The position numbers were made by a program, and so were the translations under genes. Below, one piece after another: positions 28,677 to 37,448 of a stretch of 50,490 nt of DNA. How positions within the stretch are numbered: the first letter of the stretch is position 1; every line of letters starts with the position of its first letter. Origin of the DNA: Saprospiraceae bacterium (GTDB lineage: Bacteria > Bacteroidota > Bacteroidia > Chitinophagales > Saprospiraceae). Where the stretch lies: assembly GCA_027008645.1 (NCBI GenBank), contig JALVEE010000013.1, forward strand, positions 1 through 50,490, in the 5' to 3' direction. The notes under the pieces are model-generated. The model saw only the letters and a program-made list of their open reading frames with translations. It did no database searches and was not told where the DNA came from.

Positions 28677-29507
28677 ATGAAAAATATATATTTTATACTA
28701 ATATTTGGCATAACTCTAATTATGTCTTCTTGCTATAAAGAAGAGACATGGGTAGATAAAAATGTCAAAGAGGGAGGAAAATTTTTCCCTAAAATTGCCA
28801 GTTTTAAAAAAATTACAACAGGAAATGACTTCTATTTCGGGGATGAAATAGTTTTCGAAATGAATTTTTGGAGTCAAGATAAAATTGCAGCGGAATATAT
28901 TCTTGAAAATGAAGAAGAATATGATCGTATTCCATATCAGAGCGCTTATTCTTATGAAACTCACATGGATAGTGTTTTGCTTACATACAAAGCTCATGAG
29001 ATAAATGCAAAAAGCATAATTATAAAAGGAAAAGTGAAAAATGAAAATGAGCTTGAAAAAATAAGCTCTTCATCGTATGAACTTACTACTTGTCCTAAAG
29101 ACTTAAAAACCGTGTATTCATCTACAGGAACTATTTCTTACGAGGTATATATAAATATAGATACTTTGGTTTCAGATACCTTATCCATAGATACTACATT
29201 TAGCGATGTCAATATAGTATTAACCAAATTAGGTGATAATAATTATAATATTGATGATTTGACGCTTGGATTTGTTAAATCAGGTGGTGGAGATCTAAAA
29301 GGAGTTAATATTAATAGAGATATTTGTCATTTTTCAGCCGATACTACTTTCAACGATTCATCTGCCGATGATACAATTTTTTACAAATATTCTATGACAG
29401 GAATTGTAAGACCTGATAAAGTCATATCAATTGATTGGCACATAGATATTACAAGTTCTTCGGGGAATATATCGGGAACTATGGATGGTAAAAGTGATTT
29501 AAAATAA
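28677..29507 (+). CDS. Hypothetical lipoprotein, third gene of the SusCD operon
   Basis: From the ATG at 28677 the product is 276 residues and starts with a lipoprotein signal ending IMSSC (Cys19). The longer TTG frame at 28653 would disrupt it. The body is beta-rich, with no recognised domain, and contains an internal Asp/Thr/Ser-rich stretch (about 160-180). It begins 24 bases after susD and ends just before a strong terminator. Third lipoproteins of SusCD operons are often extra surface binding proteins, and this is the likeliest role, by position only. Confidence 0.8.
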   Translation: MKNIYFILIFGITLIMSSCYKEETWVDKNVKEGGKFFPKIASFKKITTGNDFYFGDEIVFEMNFWSQDKIAAEYILENEEEYDRIPYQSAYSYETHMDSVLLTYKAHEINAKSIIIKGKVKNENELEKISSSSYELTTCPKDLKTVYSSTGTISYEVYINIDTLVSDTLSIDTTFSDVNIVLTKLGDNNYNIDDLTLGFVKSGGGDLKGVNINRDICHFSADTTFNDSSADDTIFYKYSMTGIVRPDKVISIDWHIDITSSSGNISGTMDGKSDLK

Positions 29508-29521
29508 TCAATGGTTAAAGT

Positions 29522-29553
29522 AAAAAACCGGCTACGAGAGAGCCGGTTTTTTT
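29522..29553 (+). terminator. Rho-independent terminator of the SusCD operon
   Basis: Arms aaaccggct (29525-29533) and agccggttt (29541-29549) pair perfectly around a 7-base loop and are followed by a T7 run. It lies 15 bases after the stop codon at 29507. Confidence 0.9.
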
Positions 29554-29595
29554 ATCTTTATGTATTTTGTATTGTCTGAAAATATTTTAATAACT

Positions 29596-30009
29596 ATGTT
29601 CAACTTCAACCCCCACATCCTCCTCACCGAATGCAAATTCACGACCTCAAGAAGTAGTGGTGCAGGTGGTCAACACGTCAATAAAGTTGAAACAAGAGTA
29701 ACTATAAGCTTTGATGTAAAAGAATCCAATAGCCTCACAGATGATCAAAAAATATTAATACTCGAAAAGATTAAGGCGGACAAAAACGGAGTGATAAGCC
29801 TTAGCAGTCAGAAATACAAATCTCAATTAAAAAACAAAGAGGATGTCAAGAAAAAATTGATTGACTTAATCAAAAAAGCGCTTACTGTACAGAAAAAACG
29901 AAAAAAAACCAAAGTGTCACCTGAAGCAAAACTCAAAAGGCTAAAAGATAAAAAAATCCAATCCGAACTTAAAAAAAACAGGGCAAAACCCCGCAACCAT
30001 ATAGAATAA
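29596..30009 (+). CDS. arfB: Ribosome-rescue peptidyl-tRNA hydrolase ArfB (YaeJ-like)
   Basis: This 137-residue class-I release-factor-like protein has the catalytic GGQ motif near the N-terminus (TTSRSSGAGGQHVNKVETRV) and lacks codon-recognition domains. It has a long Lys/Arg-rich tail (from about residue 85) that in ArfB inserts into the empty mRNA channel of stalled ribosomes. It hydrolyses peptidyl-tRNA on ribosomes that have run off an mRNA. The ATG at 29596 starts the protein directly before the domain; the upstream frame to 29560 passes through DNA close to the terminator and is less likely. It lies 5 bases before the next gene, so they are probably co-transcribed. Confidence 0.92.
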   Translation: MFNFNPHILLTECKFTTSRSSGAGGQHVNKVETRVTISFDVKESNSLTDDQKILILEKIKADKNGVISLSSQKYKSQLKNKEDVKKKLIDLIKKALTVQKKRKKTKVSPEAKLKRLKDKKIQSELKKNRAKPRNHIE

Positions 30010-30014
30010 GAATA

Positions 30015-30500
30015 ATGATAAAAATAAATCTTAGCCAACACAAAGATTTTGTAAGGAAGTTGAAAAAAGAGAACAAAAAATTCTTTTCAAAATTGATAAA
30101 AAAGACTCCCAAATCAATACACGATACCATAAATAACTTGCACTATGAAGTTTTTGAAGAAATAGATTGTTTGGCTTGTGCGAACTGTTGCAAAACTACT
30201 CCTCCGATCATAACTGATAGAGATATCAATCGTTTAGCAAAACACTTAAAAATGAAACAAGGTGATTTTGTCCAAAAATATATCATTATTGATTCTGACG
30301 GAGATTATATTTTCAAAACCACTCCATGTGTGTTTTTGGATGAAGAAAATTATTGCAAAATTTACGAAGTAAGACCAAAAGCCTGCCGGGAATATCCGCA
30401 TACAGATGCCAATAAAATATCACTAAAACTAATGGAGAAAAATATAGCTGTATGCCCCGCTGTTTTTGAAATAACAGAACGACTGAAAATGAACAATTAA
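30015..30500 (+). CDS. YkgJ-family cysteine-cluster protein
   Basis: The 161-residue protein contains the CxxCxxCC cluster of the YkgJ/UPF0153 (putative zinc or iron-sulfur chelating) family at about residues 53-60 (CLACANCCKT). The second cluster follows at about 98-121 as CVFLDEENYCKIYEVRPKAC. The N-terminus is basic. The family is thought to bind metal, but its role is unknown. It follows arfB by 5 bases. No transmembrane segment is present. Confidence 0.88.
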   Translation: MIKINLSQHKDFVRKLKKENKKFFSKLIKKTPKSIHDTINNLHYEVFEEIDCLACANCCKTTPPIITDRDINRLAKHLKMKQGDFVQKYIIIDSDGDYIFKTTPCVFLDEENYCKIYEVRPKACREYPHTDANKISLKLMEKNIAVCPAVFEITERLKMNN

Positions 30501-31015
30501 ATTGACCTTAACCCGGATTTCGAGACTTTGTTTAAGTAAAATCAAATAGATAGCTTTACATTGCAGAACTGTCCAGCCTTGCCCCCTTCCCTTGATAAAG
30601 GCTTACGTTATGACACATCTTTTAATAAGTGTGATAACGATAGCTTTCTCTTGAGAGATTTGATTCCGGTTTTAGCACCCATCCCCAGCCCTTCCCTCAC
30701 AAAGGGAAGGGAGAAGTGGAGGTGCTTGATTACTAAAAATAGCTATTTGAGAATAATCTTGTTTTATAACTAAATGGTATTTTTTTTGTGAAAAAAGCGT
30801 TGCTATTGCGGTTTACCCCGTGAAATAGGCTTAGCCTAAATTGAAAATTTATTTCACTGGGGGTTGCAGCTTCCTCCCTTGTAAGGGAGGATTGAGGTGG
30901 GTTCTAAATAAAAAATCATGCAAATATTATTACACAAATATGGAGTTTTAACGTATTTCACTTTATTTGTATCTTTGCTTCAAAAACTATGGTAAAAAGG
31001 TATATAGTGCGTACA
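30501..31015. other. Repeat-filled intergenic gap between convergent genes
   Basis: No gene is supported. The gap holds a perfect 9-bp-arm hairpin cccttccct-cacaa-agggaaggg (30689-30711) and a second palindrome cctccctt-gt-aagggagg (30873-30890). Between them lies the inverted copy of the 50-bp repeat (30812-30861). A purine/pyrimidine-rich segment near 30585-30600 repeats the ccccttccctt theme. An exact -7 box (TATCTTTG, 30970-30977) faces right near the end. The 70-codon TTG frame across the hairpins is low-complexity and not called. Confidence 0.5.
30812..30861 (-). repeat. 50-bp dispersed repeat, copy 2 (inverted)
   Basis: The complement is 47/50 identical to 10939-10988, about 20 kb away. 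The three differences are single substitutions, so both copies derive from one recent ancestor or are kept by selection. The taggc/gccta hairpin is preserved. Confidence 0.75.
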
Positions 31016-32146
31016 TTATTTACCTCCAAAAAATGACTTTACCGCATCAATAATTACGCCTTGTATCTCATCTGTCATTTCCGTATGTATTGGCAATGAG
31101 ATTACCTCCTTGCACAACAAATCCGTTGAAGGCAAGAAATCAACGGCTCCAGCCAGATGTTTAAATGCCTCTTGCTCATAAAGAGGTACCGGATAATATA
31201 TATTATTAGGTATCTTTTTGGAATTCAGATATGCATTCAATTCATCTCTTTTGCCATTGGTAATACGCATAGTATATTGATGAAAAACATGTGTAGAAGT
31301 ATCAGTCCTTACAGGAGTCTGAATAGCATCAATATCTGCAAAGGCTTTATCATAATTATCGGCAACTTTTCTACGTGCATCTGCATAATCATCAAGATAT
31401 TTCAATTTGATATCCAATATTGCAGCTTGTATTGAGTCCAATCTGGAATTTACTCCGATTTTATCGTGATAATACCTTTTTTCCATTCCGTGATTTGCTA
31501 TTATCCTCATTTCTTTAGCCAAATCATCATTATTGGTAAATATCGCTCCGGCATCACCATAAGCACCGAGGTTCTTCGCAGGGAAAAACGATGTAGTTCC
31601 AATATCTCCTATTGTACCGGCTTTGGCAACAGTACCATCACTAAATGTATAATCCGCTCCAATTGCCTGTGCATTGTCCTCAATAACATAGATATTGTGT
31701 TTCTTGGCAACTTTCATGATGCTTTCCATATCCGCTGTCTGTCCATAGAGATGTACAGGGACAACAGCTTTTGTATTAGGAGTAATCGCTTTTTCCACTA
31801 TCTCCCCGGTCAAATTATATGTGTTTGGATCAACATCTACCATAATAGGTGTTAAGCCCAATAATGCGATAACCTCGGCTGTAGCCACAAATGTAAATGC
31901 CGGCACTATGACTTCATCACCTCTTTCCAAGCCTAAGGCCATTAGGGCAATTTGAAGAGCATCCGTACCATTTGCAACGGGAATAGCATACTTAACATCA
32001 AGGTATCTCTCAAGATGATTTTGCAAATCCTTTACTTTCGGACCATTGATATATGCTGATGATTCCAAAACTTCAATAACAGCTTTGTCTATCTCATTTT
32101 TTATTTTCTTATATTGACCCTTGAGATCAACCATTTGAATATTCAT
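31016..32146 (-). CDS. DegT/DnrJ/EryC1/StrS-type PLP aminotransferase (nucleotide sugar)
   Basis: This 376-residue PLP-dependent sugar aminotransferase is of the WecE/WbpE type. It transfers an amino group from glutamate to a keto-sugar nucleotide in the cytoplasm. Seen motifs: substrate and cofactor site VANGTDALQIALMALGLERG, the Asp of PLP binding in VIEDNAQAIGADY, and the Schiff-base Lys in TSFFPAKNLGAYGDAGAI. It lies in an operon-like series with an upstream nucleotide-sugar dehydrogenase (132-base gap). A pairing of UDP-HexNAc dehydrogenase and aminotransferase fits synthesis of diacetamido-uronic-acid-type sugars, but the acetyltransferase and oxidoreductase of that route are not in the window. 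The exact sugar is unknown. Confidence 0.93.
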   Translation of the reverse strand: MNIQMVDLKGQYKKIKNEIDKAVIEVLESSAYINGPKVKDLQNHLERYLDVKYAIPVANGTDALQIALMALGLERGDEVIVPAFTFVATAEVIALLGLTPIMVDVDPNTYNLTGEIVEKAITPNTKAVVPVHLYGQTADMESIMKVAKKHNIYVIEDNAQAIGADYTFSDGTVAKAGTIGDIGTTSFFPAKNLGAYGDAGAIFTNNDDLAKEMRIIANHGMEKRYYHDKIGVNSRLDSIQAAILDIKLKYLDDYADARRKVADNYDKAFADIDAIQTPVRTDTSTHVFHQYTMRITNGKRDELNAYLNSKKIPNNIYYPVPLYEQEAFKHLAGAVDFLPSTDLLCKEVISLPIHTEMTDEIQGVIIDAVKSFFGGK

Positions 32147-32278
32147 ATTAAAACTTTTGTTTTTATAAAATTAAACTGCTCAACCTATTGGCTTTTGTTC
32201 ACCATAAAACGTTTGAAGAACAAAATAAATATAGAGAACTCTGATTTTTTCCTAATTTCAAATCAATTCAAATAATAC

Positions 32279-33571
32279 TTACAGTCTCCAATAATCAATA
32301 CTACCGTCCTTTGGATAGTCATATATTCCTTTTATATCAAAAAGAACAGGAGAGCCATTCATTAAAGATTTGAAATAATCAAAATCCAGATTTTTATAAT
32401 CCTGATGTCCAACTCCAACCAATACTGCATCATAGTTATCGCCTGCTTTGTCTTTCAAATCCAATCCATATTCCTTTTTGAAATCCTTAGCAGAGGCAAA
32501 TGGATCCACAATATCCACTTCAACAGAGTAATCCATCAATTCCTTGATTAAATCCGTAACTTTAGTATTTCGTATATCTGCCACATCTTCCTTAAATGTT
32601 ACACCCATTACCAAAACCTTGGTCTCTTGAGGATTTTTACCTTTTTGTATCAGTGACTGAACCAGCTTTTTAGCAACATAAGCTGGCATGCCGTCATTAA
32701 TTCTCCTACCGCTCAAAATAACTTGAGGGTCATATCCCAATTGCTTAGCTTTATATACAAGATAGTAGGGATCAACACCTATACAATGACCTCCTACCAG
32801 ACCGGGTGTGAATTTAATGAAATTCCATTTTGTTCCTGCGGCTTCGATAACCTCAGAAGTATCAATTCCCATTCTATCGAAAATAATAGACAATTCGTTC
32901 ATCAAGGAAATATTCAAGTCTCGTTGTGTATTCTCTATTATCTTAGCCGCTTCTGCTACTTTGATAGATGCGGCTTCATATATTCCGGCAGTAATTATTT
33001 CTCCGTATATCTTTGATATCTCCTTCAATGATTCTTCATCACATCCTGAAACAATTTTCAATATTTTATCTATTGTGCGCAATTTGTCTCCGGGATTTAT
33101 CCTTTCGGGGGAATAGCCGACTTTGAAATCTTCGCAAAACTTAAGTCCTGACAATTCCTCGATGATAGGCACACAATCTTCTTCTGTCGCTCCGGGATAA
33201 ACCGTAGATTCAAATACCACATAATCACCTTTACTAATAACTTTACCTACCGTCTCAGATGCTCCCAGCAATGGCTTAAGATTGGGTACGGCGTGCTCAT
33301 CTACCGGAGTAGGTACAGCAACGACATAAAACGAAGCTTCTTTGATGTCCTCAATATCGGCAGTAAATACAATATCTTTATTTTCAAATGCTGAAGATTC
33401 CAATTCTTCTGATGGATCTATTCCATTTTTCATCATCTCGACTCTGGGTTCACTTATATCGAATCCAATTACGCTAAACACTTTTGCAAATTCCAACGCA
33501 AGCGGTAATCCGACATATCCCAGACCAATGACAGCGATTTTCTTTTCTTTGTTTTTTAAATTATCATACAT
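32279..33571 (-). CDS. Nucleotide-sugar dehydrogenase (UDP-HexNAc 6-dehydrogenase type)
   Basis: The 430-residue enzyme oxidises the C6 hydroxyl of a UDP-sugar to a carboxylate with two NAD+. It has an N-terminal Rossmann motif (IAVIGLGYVGLPLALEFAKV), the VAVPTPVD segment, the central Lys in AEAAKIIENTQRDLNISLMN, and the catalytic Cys in TPGLVGGHCIGVDPYYL. The C-terminal UDP-binding domain contains VLVMGVTFKEDVADIRNTKV. The GTKWNFIKF stretch places it near the TviB/WbpO/CapL group that makes UDP-GalNAcA or related acids rather than UDP-glucose dehydrogenase. It starts 18 bases after the wzz-like gene stop. Product: precursor for a surface polysaccharide. Confidence 0.93.
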   Translation of the reverse strand: MYDNLKNKEKKIAVIGLGYVGLPLALEFAKVFSVIGFDISEPRVEMMKNGIDPSEELESSAFENKDIVFTADIEDIKEASFYVVAVPTPVDEHAVPNLKPLLGASETVGKVISKGDYVVFESTVYPGATEEDCVPIIEELSGLKFCEDFKVGYSPERINPGDKLRTIDKILKIVSGCDEESLKEISKIYGEIITAGIYEAASIKVAEAAKIIENTQRDLNISLMNELSIIFDRMGIDTSEVIEAAGTKWNFIKFTPGLVGGHCIGVDPYYLVYKAKQLGYDPQVILSGRRINDGMPAYVAKKLVQSLIQKGKNPQETKVLVMGVTFKEDVADIRNTKVTDLIKELMDYSVEVDIVDPFASAKDFKKEYGLDLKDKAGDNYDAVLVGVGHQDYKNLDFDYFKSLMNGSPVLFDIKGIYDYPKDGSIDYWRL

Positions 33572-33589
33572 AGCGAATGTTTTGTTTTT

Positions 33590-34684
33590 TTATTCAGACA
33601 ATGCGTCTCTAATTATTTTTCTAATTATTATAAAAATACTTCCTAATATTAGTCCCAAGATTACAGCTAATATTATTGATTTTACAAGCGTCCTTTTTAC
33701 ACCTGTTATCGGTAAAACAGGTCTGTCAATAGCTTGAACAAAAGGAGTCTTGTTTCTAAGAGTAAAATCTGCGATTTCAAGATTTTTTAATACTTCCCCA
33801 TACAGAATTGATAGCTTTTTCACCTCTTGTTGCAGTCGTATTTTTCTAAGTTTGGCTGATTTTGACCAAAGTCCTTGAGCTCTATCTTCAAAAGCAGCTA
33901 AAGCGGCTTGTTTTCCTGATAATTCTCTTCTTATGGAGTCTGTTTTAGTTTTAAGAATATCGTAAGTAGCTTTTTGTTTTTCAATGGTTTTGTTAATATA
34001 AAACTCGCTTAACTCATCAAAAATATCATTTGCCAGCGCAATTGAAAGTTCAGGATCTTTGGTGCTTAGGGAAATTTCCATAATCCCTGATTCTTCATTG
34101 AATTTGTTTGACATCATTCCGCCTCCACCATTTGGACTTCCGACCAATGCTTCATATACATCCTTGAACGCTGCTTTGGAATCCAAATCAAAAGAATCAA
34201 TTTTATTTGTTTTAAATCTGAAATCAACCAAGGGATTGGGTTTTGCAAAAGGTTTTTTATACCATGCTATACTAGCCCATTGCCCCATCGAATCAAGATG
34301 ATTGATTACGTGATTTGCCAATAAATCCTCCTTTTCATTAATCGTTTCTTTTCTAAAAATAGCATTACCGACAATACGTCTTGATTTGCTGAGAGTCATC
34401 AATTTTTCCTTGCTGTATTTTCCCTTTCCTATTCCTATTTGTCCTAGAATACCACCCAATCCTCCAAGGCTTCCCTCGCTTTTATTGAGCATAAAATTCA
34501 AAGTAGCTGTATATGTGAATTTTTCTACTATTGATCTATAAGAAAAAAACAATACAAAAGGTATAATAAAAAGCAATAATACTCTCTTGTTACTAAATAA
34601 TTCATTCTTAAATTCTCTGAACTTAAGTATGAGATCCTTTAAAGAGATATCATCGTTTTCGTATTTGTTTTGTCTTGAATTCAT
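33590..34684 (-). CDS. Wzz-type polysaccharide chain-length determinant
   Basis: This 364-residue inner-membrane protein has two transmembrane helices (about 36-52 and 334-355) flanking a large, partly coiled-coil periplasmic domain. The Wzz N-terminal domain (about 15-120) and the conserved PVLPITGVKRTLVKSIILA segment before the second helix identify it. The C-terminus stays short, with no tyrosine kinase domain. A Gly-rich stretch (EGSLGGLGGILGQIGIGKGK) near 70-90 and a second Gly run (SPNGGGGMMS) are typical of Bacteroidota members. It regulates the length of O-antigen or capsule chains. It leads the dehydrogenase and aminotransferase genes and has its own promoter at 34718-34748. Confidence 0.9.
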   Translation of the reverse strand: MNSRQNKYENDDISLKDLILKFREFKNELFSNKRVLLLFIIPFVLFFSYRSIVEKFTYTATLNFMLNKSEGSLGGLGGILGQIGIGKGKYSKEKLMTLSKSRRIVGNAIFRKETINEKEDLLANHVINHLDSMGQWASIAWYKKPFAKPNPLVDFRFKTNKIDSFDLDSKAAFKDVYEALVGSPNGGGGMMSNKFNEESGIMEISLSTKDPELSIALANDIFDELSEFYINKTIEKQKATYDILKTKTDSIRRELSGKQAALAAFEDRAQGLWSKSAKLRKIRLQQEVKKLSILYGEVLKNLEIADFTLRNKTPFVQAIDRPVLPITGVKRTLVKSIILAVILGLILGSIFIIIRKIIRDALSE

Positions 34685-34717
34685 CTATTGTTCAACTATT
34701 AAAAATAAACCGAAGGG

Positions 34718-34748
34718 CAAAAGTACTATAATTTATAATCACACACAA
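34718..34748 (-). promoter_or_regulatory. Bacteroidota-type promoter for the wzz operon
   Basis: On the minus strand TACTTTTG (plus 34718-34725) matches TAnnTTTG exactly and TTG (plus 34746-34748) lies 20 bases upstream. The start codon of the wzz-like gene is 33 bases downstream. This separates the wzz operon from the barrel gene upstream. Confidence 0.55.
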
Positions 34749-34753
34749 TTAAT

Positions 34754-36502
34754 TTAATAATCAATTGATTTATTAGCAATATTTGCCCTAAATCCAATAC
34801 CAATGAATAACTCTTCGAAACCGGAATTGCCTATTTCAAATCTTTCCTTGCGATATGATGCATTAAAATCCAAATAATAATTGTGGTAAAACATATAGGA
34901 GGAATTAAACGAGTATTGTATGACACTCCTTTCATTAATATCTCCTATATGAAAACCGAACTCTCTGAAATTACCGTTCTCATCTATTGGTCTTTTATCA
35001 TTGGAAAGCAGTATATTTCCACCATAACTGTATTTGTCAATATCTTCACCTTTTACCGCAAATAATGCTTTGGCTTGAATTGTAAGTCTATCAACCGGAC
35101 AATACCTTATTACAGCTATAAATTCTTTGAAATTGGCTCCCAAGGGATGTGCCAATGATTGGTTATAATGACTATACGAAATGGTGCTATCCCTATGCGA
35201 ATAAGTATATGGTCTTACTATATTGGCTTCAGCTTGCAAATCCAAATGGTCAATACCCAAAATATCCATATATTTTACACCCATTTGAAACCCGTATTTA
35301 TTTGCCCAATAGTTTGTGCTTTTCTTAATATTTGAAAAATTAAATTCATCAAGTAATAGTTGTCCATAAAAGGATAACCCTCTTGCAATATTATAATTCC
35401 AATTCAATCCCACTAAAACATTGTCACCACTACCAATAAATTGCTCAACAGTTCTGTATAAAATAATAGGATTAAGATACTGCAACTCAAATTGATTATT
35501 ACCGTTTTTTCCCCTGCTAAAAATAACACTTTCAAAAAGGCTTATCTCAAAATCCTTAACAGGCTTAAAGCTCAAATAGTGAGCAGCCATATATTTTTTA
35601 GGCAAAATAATATCATAAGTAAATTTCTCCCTGCTGGTAGCTGTCATTTCCGTGAAGATATTCCGGTAGTGAAATTTCCAGACTCTGGTATCGAATTTCA
35701 AGTAAAAATAATTGGTAGCATAGTCAGAAAGTAATAACGAGCGAATCCCATTGCCTATAAAAAATCTCCCGTGTCCCATCTGCATCTTTAGGTGTTTGGT
35801 TATACCAAAGCCTATATAAGCTTGTGCATTCAAAAAATCATAACCATTCACTCCCTTTAGTACACTACTTTCATATTTTTTATAAAATGCTTCACCCGGA
35901 ATAGCCAATGTGCTATGTATTTTGCGGTTGACATGAGGCAAAAAGCTTTGTTGTGTTTCATAGAGAGAGGTATAGAAATAAATCTTTTCATCCAATAATC
36001 CCGATATTTTGAATCCTCTGGTATTATTGAAATTATACTTTTTTGATTTCAAATCTTTACCAAACTGAAAATTGATAACAGGATCTACTTTTATAAAAAA
36101 ATCTTTATTGTGACCTGCGTAAAACGAAGAAGTATTCTTGTACAAATATTTCAATAGTCCTTTACGGGCTATACCCAACTTCTCTGTTAATTCATTGTAC
36201 TTTTCAGAGCCGTAAGTATATTTTATCCAGTCGATATTATCTGCCAAAATATATTCTATATCTGCAATATCTCTCTCTGATAAATCTCTATTTGATTCCA
36301 AAATATCAATAGATGTTCTCACGACATCTTTGATTGTGAATGGCTTGATAGAGCTATGGATTTTTGTATCAGGCCGGTATTTTACGAGTAATCTTTCAAA
36401 TGTTTTATTTAACTTTTCGTTTTCCCCTGTCATAATAGATTGAGAAAGCCCAAAATTAAAAGCCAAGCCTACAGTACAAAACAGTAATAAATTTCTTATC
36501 AT
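34754..36502 (-). CDS. Wzi/RemB-like outer-membrane beta-barrel protein
   Basis: The 582-residue protein starts with a signal peptide (MIRNLLLFCTVGLAFNFGLS, cut after LSQ) and a helical stretch (about 25-120), then a long beta-barrel. The segment MGHGRFFIGNGIRSLLLSDY followed by ATNYFYLKFDTRVWKFHYRN is characteristic of the Wzi capsule-assembly family and of the related gliding protein RemB. Placed next to wzz and sugar-nucleotide genes, a role in holding or exporting surface polysaccharide is likely; a gliding-related role is the alternative. The barrel ends with an aromatic-rich pattern, though the final residues (KSIDY) follow the last strand. Confidence 0.85.
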   Translation of the reverse strand: MIRNLLLFCTVGLAFNFGLSQSIMTGENEKLNKTFERLLVKYRPDTKIHSSIKPFTIKDVVRTSIDILESNRDLSERDIADIEYILADNIDWIKYTYGSEKYNELTEKLGIARKGLLKYLYKNTSSFYAGHNKDFFIKVDPVINFQFGKDLKSKKYNFNNTRGFKISGLLDEKIYFYTSLYETQQSFLPHVNRKIHSTLAIPGEAFYKKYESSVLKGVNGYDFLNAQAYIGFGITKHLKMQMGHGRFFIGNGIRSLLLSDYATNYFYLKFDTRVWKFHYRNIFTEMTATSREKFTYDIILPKKYMAAHYLSFKPVKDFEISLFESVIFSRGKNGNNQFELQYLNPIILYRTVEQFIGSGDNVLVGLNWNYNIARGLSFYGQLLLDEFNFSNIKKSTNYWANKYGFQMGVKYMDILGIDHLDLQAEANIVRPYTYSHRDSTISYSHYNQSLAHPLGANFKEFIAVIRYCPVDRLTIQAKALFAVKGEDIDKYSYGGNILLSNDKRPIDENGNFREFGFHIGDINERSVIQYSFNSSYMFYHNYYLDFNASYRKERFEIGNSGFEELFIGIGFRANIANKSIDY

Positions 36503-36552
36503 AAAATCCGGTTTATCAACTTGTCCACTACCTCTTAAGTCATCTTCCCATA

Positions 36553-37359
36553 TTAAAATTCTTCAGCATGTATTTGACCCGGCTCTCTTCTCTTATGATC
36601 TTTAAATCCGTCTTTATACAGGGTCTCTTTCATCGAGTTTATCATATTGGGGTTTCCACAAAGAAATATATGTGTATTATCGGGTTTTGGTTCAAAACCA
36701 ATTTTTTCGATAAATTTAGGATCATCCCATATCTTTTCGATGAAACGAGTATCACCAGACCAACCCGCAGGTTCTTTATCGGGTTCTGTTATAGTTGGGT
36801 AATATGTAAATTTAGGAAACATATTGCTCAATAACTTTAATTCTGAAAAATATCCCAAGTCCCAACTATTTGCTGCACCTTGTATTATCACAATACGACC
36901 TTTTCTGTGCAAAGCATCGGTACGAAGCATACTCATATATGGAGCCACACCTGTCCCTGTAGCAATAAGTACGACATTTTGGTTTTCATCTACTTGATCC
37001 AAAGTAAACATACCGGTTGGTTTTTGACTCATATAAATTCTATCTCCTATTTCCAAATTGAAAATCCTCGGAGTCAATGAACCTGAACGCACTATTGAAA
37101 TATAAAACTCTACATATTCATCAGTTGAAGAAGATGCGATAGAATACGCTCTTCGTATCATCTTATCAGGATCTTGTTTTTGAAATTCTTCAGTAGCATC
37201 CGAACTTCTGGGGGCAGAACCGGGCAATCCGAGCACAACAAATTGACCTGCCTTGAATTCCGGTAAATTCCACTCATCAGGTTTCACTCTTATTATTCTC
37301 ATCGATGCTGAAACCTTGATTATGTTTGTTATTAGACTATTAAGTTCTATTTTCGCCAT
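36553..37359 (-). CDS. fpr: Ferredoxin--NADP(+) reductase
   Basis: This cytoplasmic FAD enzyme, 268 residues, passes electrons between NADPH and ferredoxin or flavodoxin. The FAD motif RRAYSIASSS (R-x-Y-S) lies near 74-83, the second FAD segment near 105-130 (GDRIYMSQKPTGMFTLDQ), the NADP domain motif VVLIATGTGVAPYMSML near 138-155, and IFLCGNPNMINSM near 230-242. The length and the missing ferredoxin domain fit the bacterial Fpr type. The C-terminus ends with REPGQIHAEEF rather than the aromatic residue of plant-type enzymes. It has its own promoter box at 37395-37402. Confidence 0.93.
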   Translation of the reverse strand: MAKIELNSLITNIIKVSASMRIIRVKPDEWNLPEFKAGQFVVLGLPGSAPRSSDATEEFQKQDPDKMIRRAYSIASSSTDEYVEFYISIVRSGSLTPRIFNLEIGDRIYMSQKPTGMFTLDQVDENQNVVLIATGTGVAPYMSMLRTDALHRKGRIVIIQGAANSWDLGYFSELKLLSNMFPKFTYYPTITEPDKEPAGWSGDTRFIEKIWDDPKFIEKIGFEPKPDNTHIFLCGNPNMINSMKETLYKDGFKDHKRREPGQIHAEEF

Positions 37360-37394
37360 ATCTGTTTATAATTTGCTTGTTTATATAAAGTCAA

Positions 37395-37402
37395 CAAAGA
37401 TA
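37395..37402 (-). promoter_or_regulatory. -7 promoter box (TATCTTTG) for fpr
   Basis: The minus strand reads TATCTTTG, an exact TAnnTTTG match, 36 bases before the fpr start. No TTG is present at a good -33 distance. Confidence 0.4.
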
Positions 37403-37448
37403 CAACGCATTTGTTTTTTATTGCTTATAAAGTTAGAATTATTTTTTG

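Noticed and set aside
30561-30773. 70-codon TTG frame in the gap after the YkgJ gene
   Set aside because: It runs across C/G-rich hairpin repeats and encodes repetitive Pro/Ser/Leu text with no domain; the DNA is better explained as repeats.
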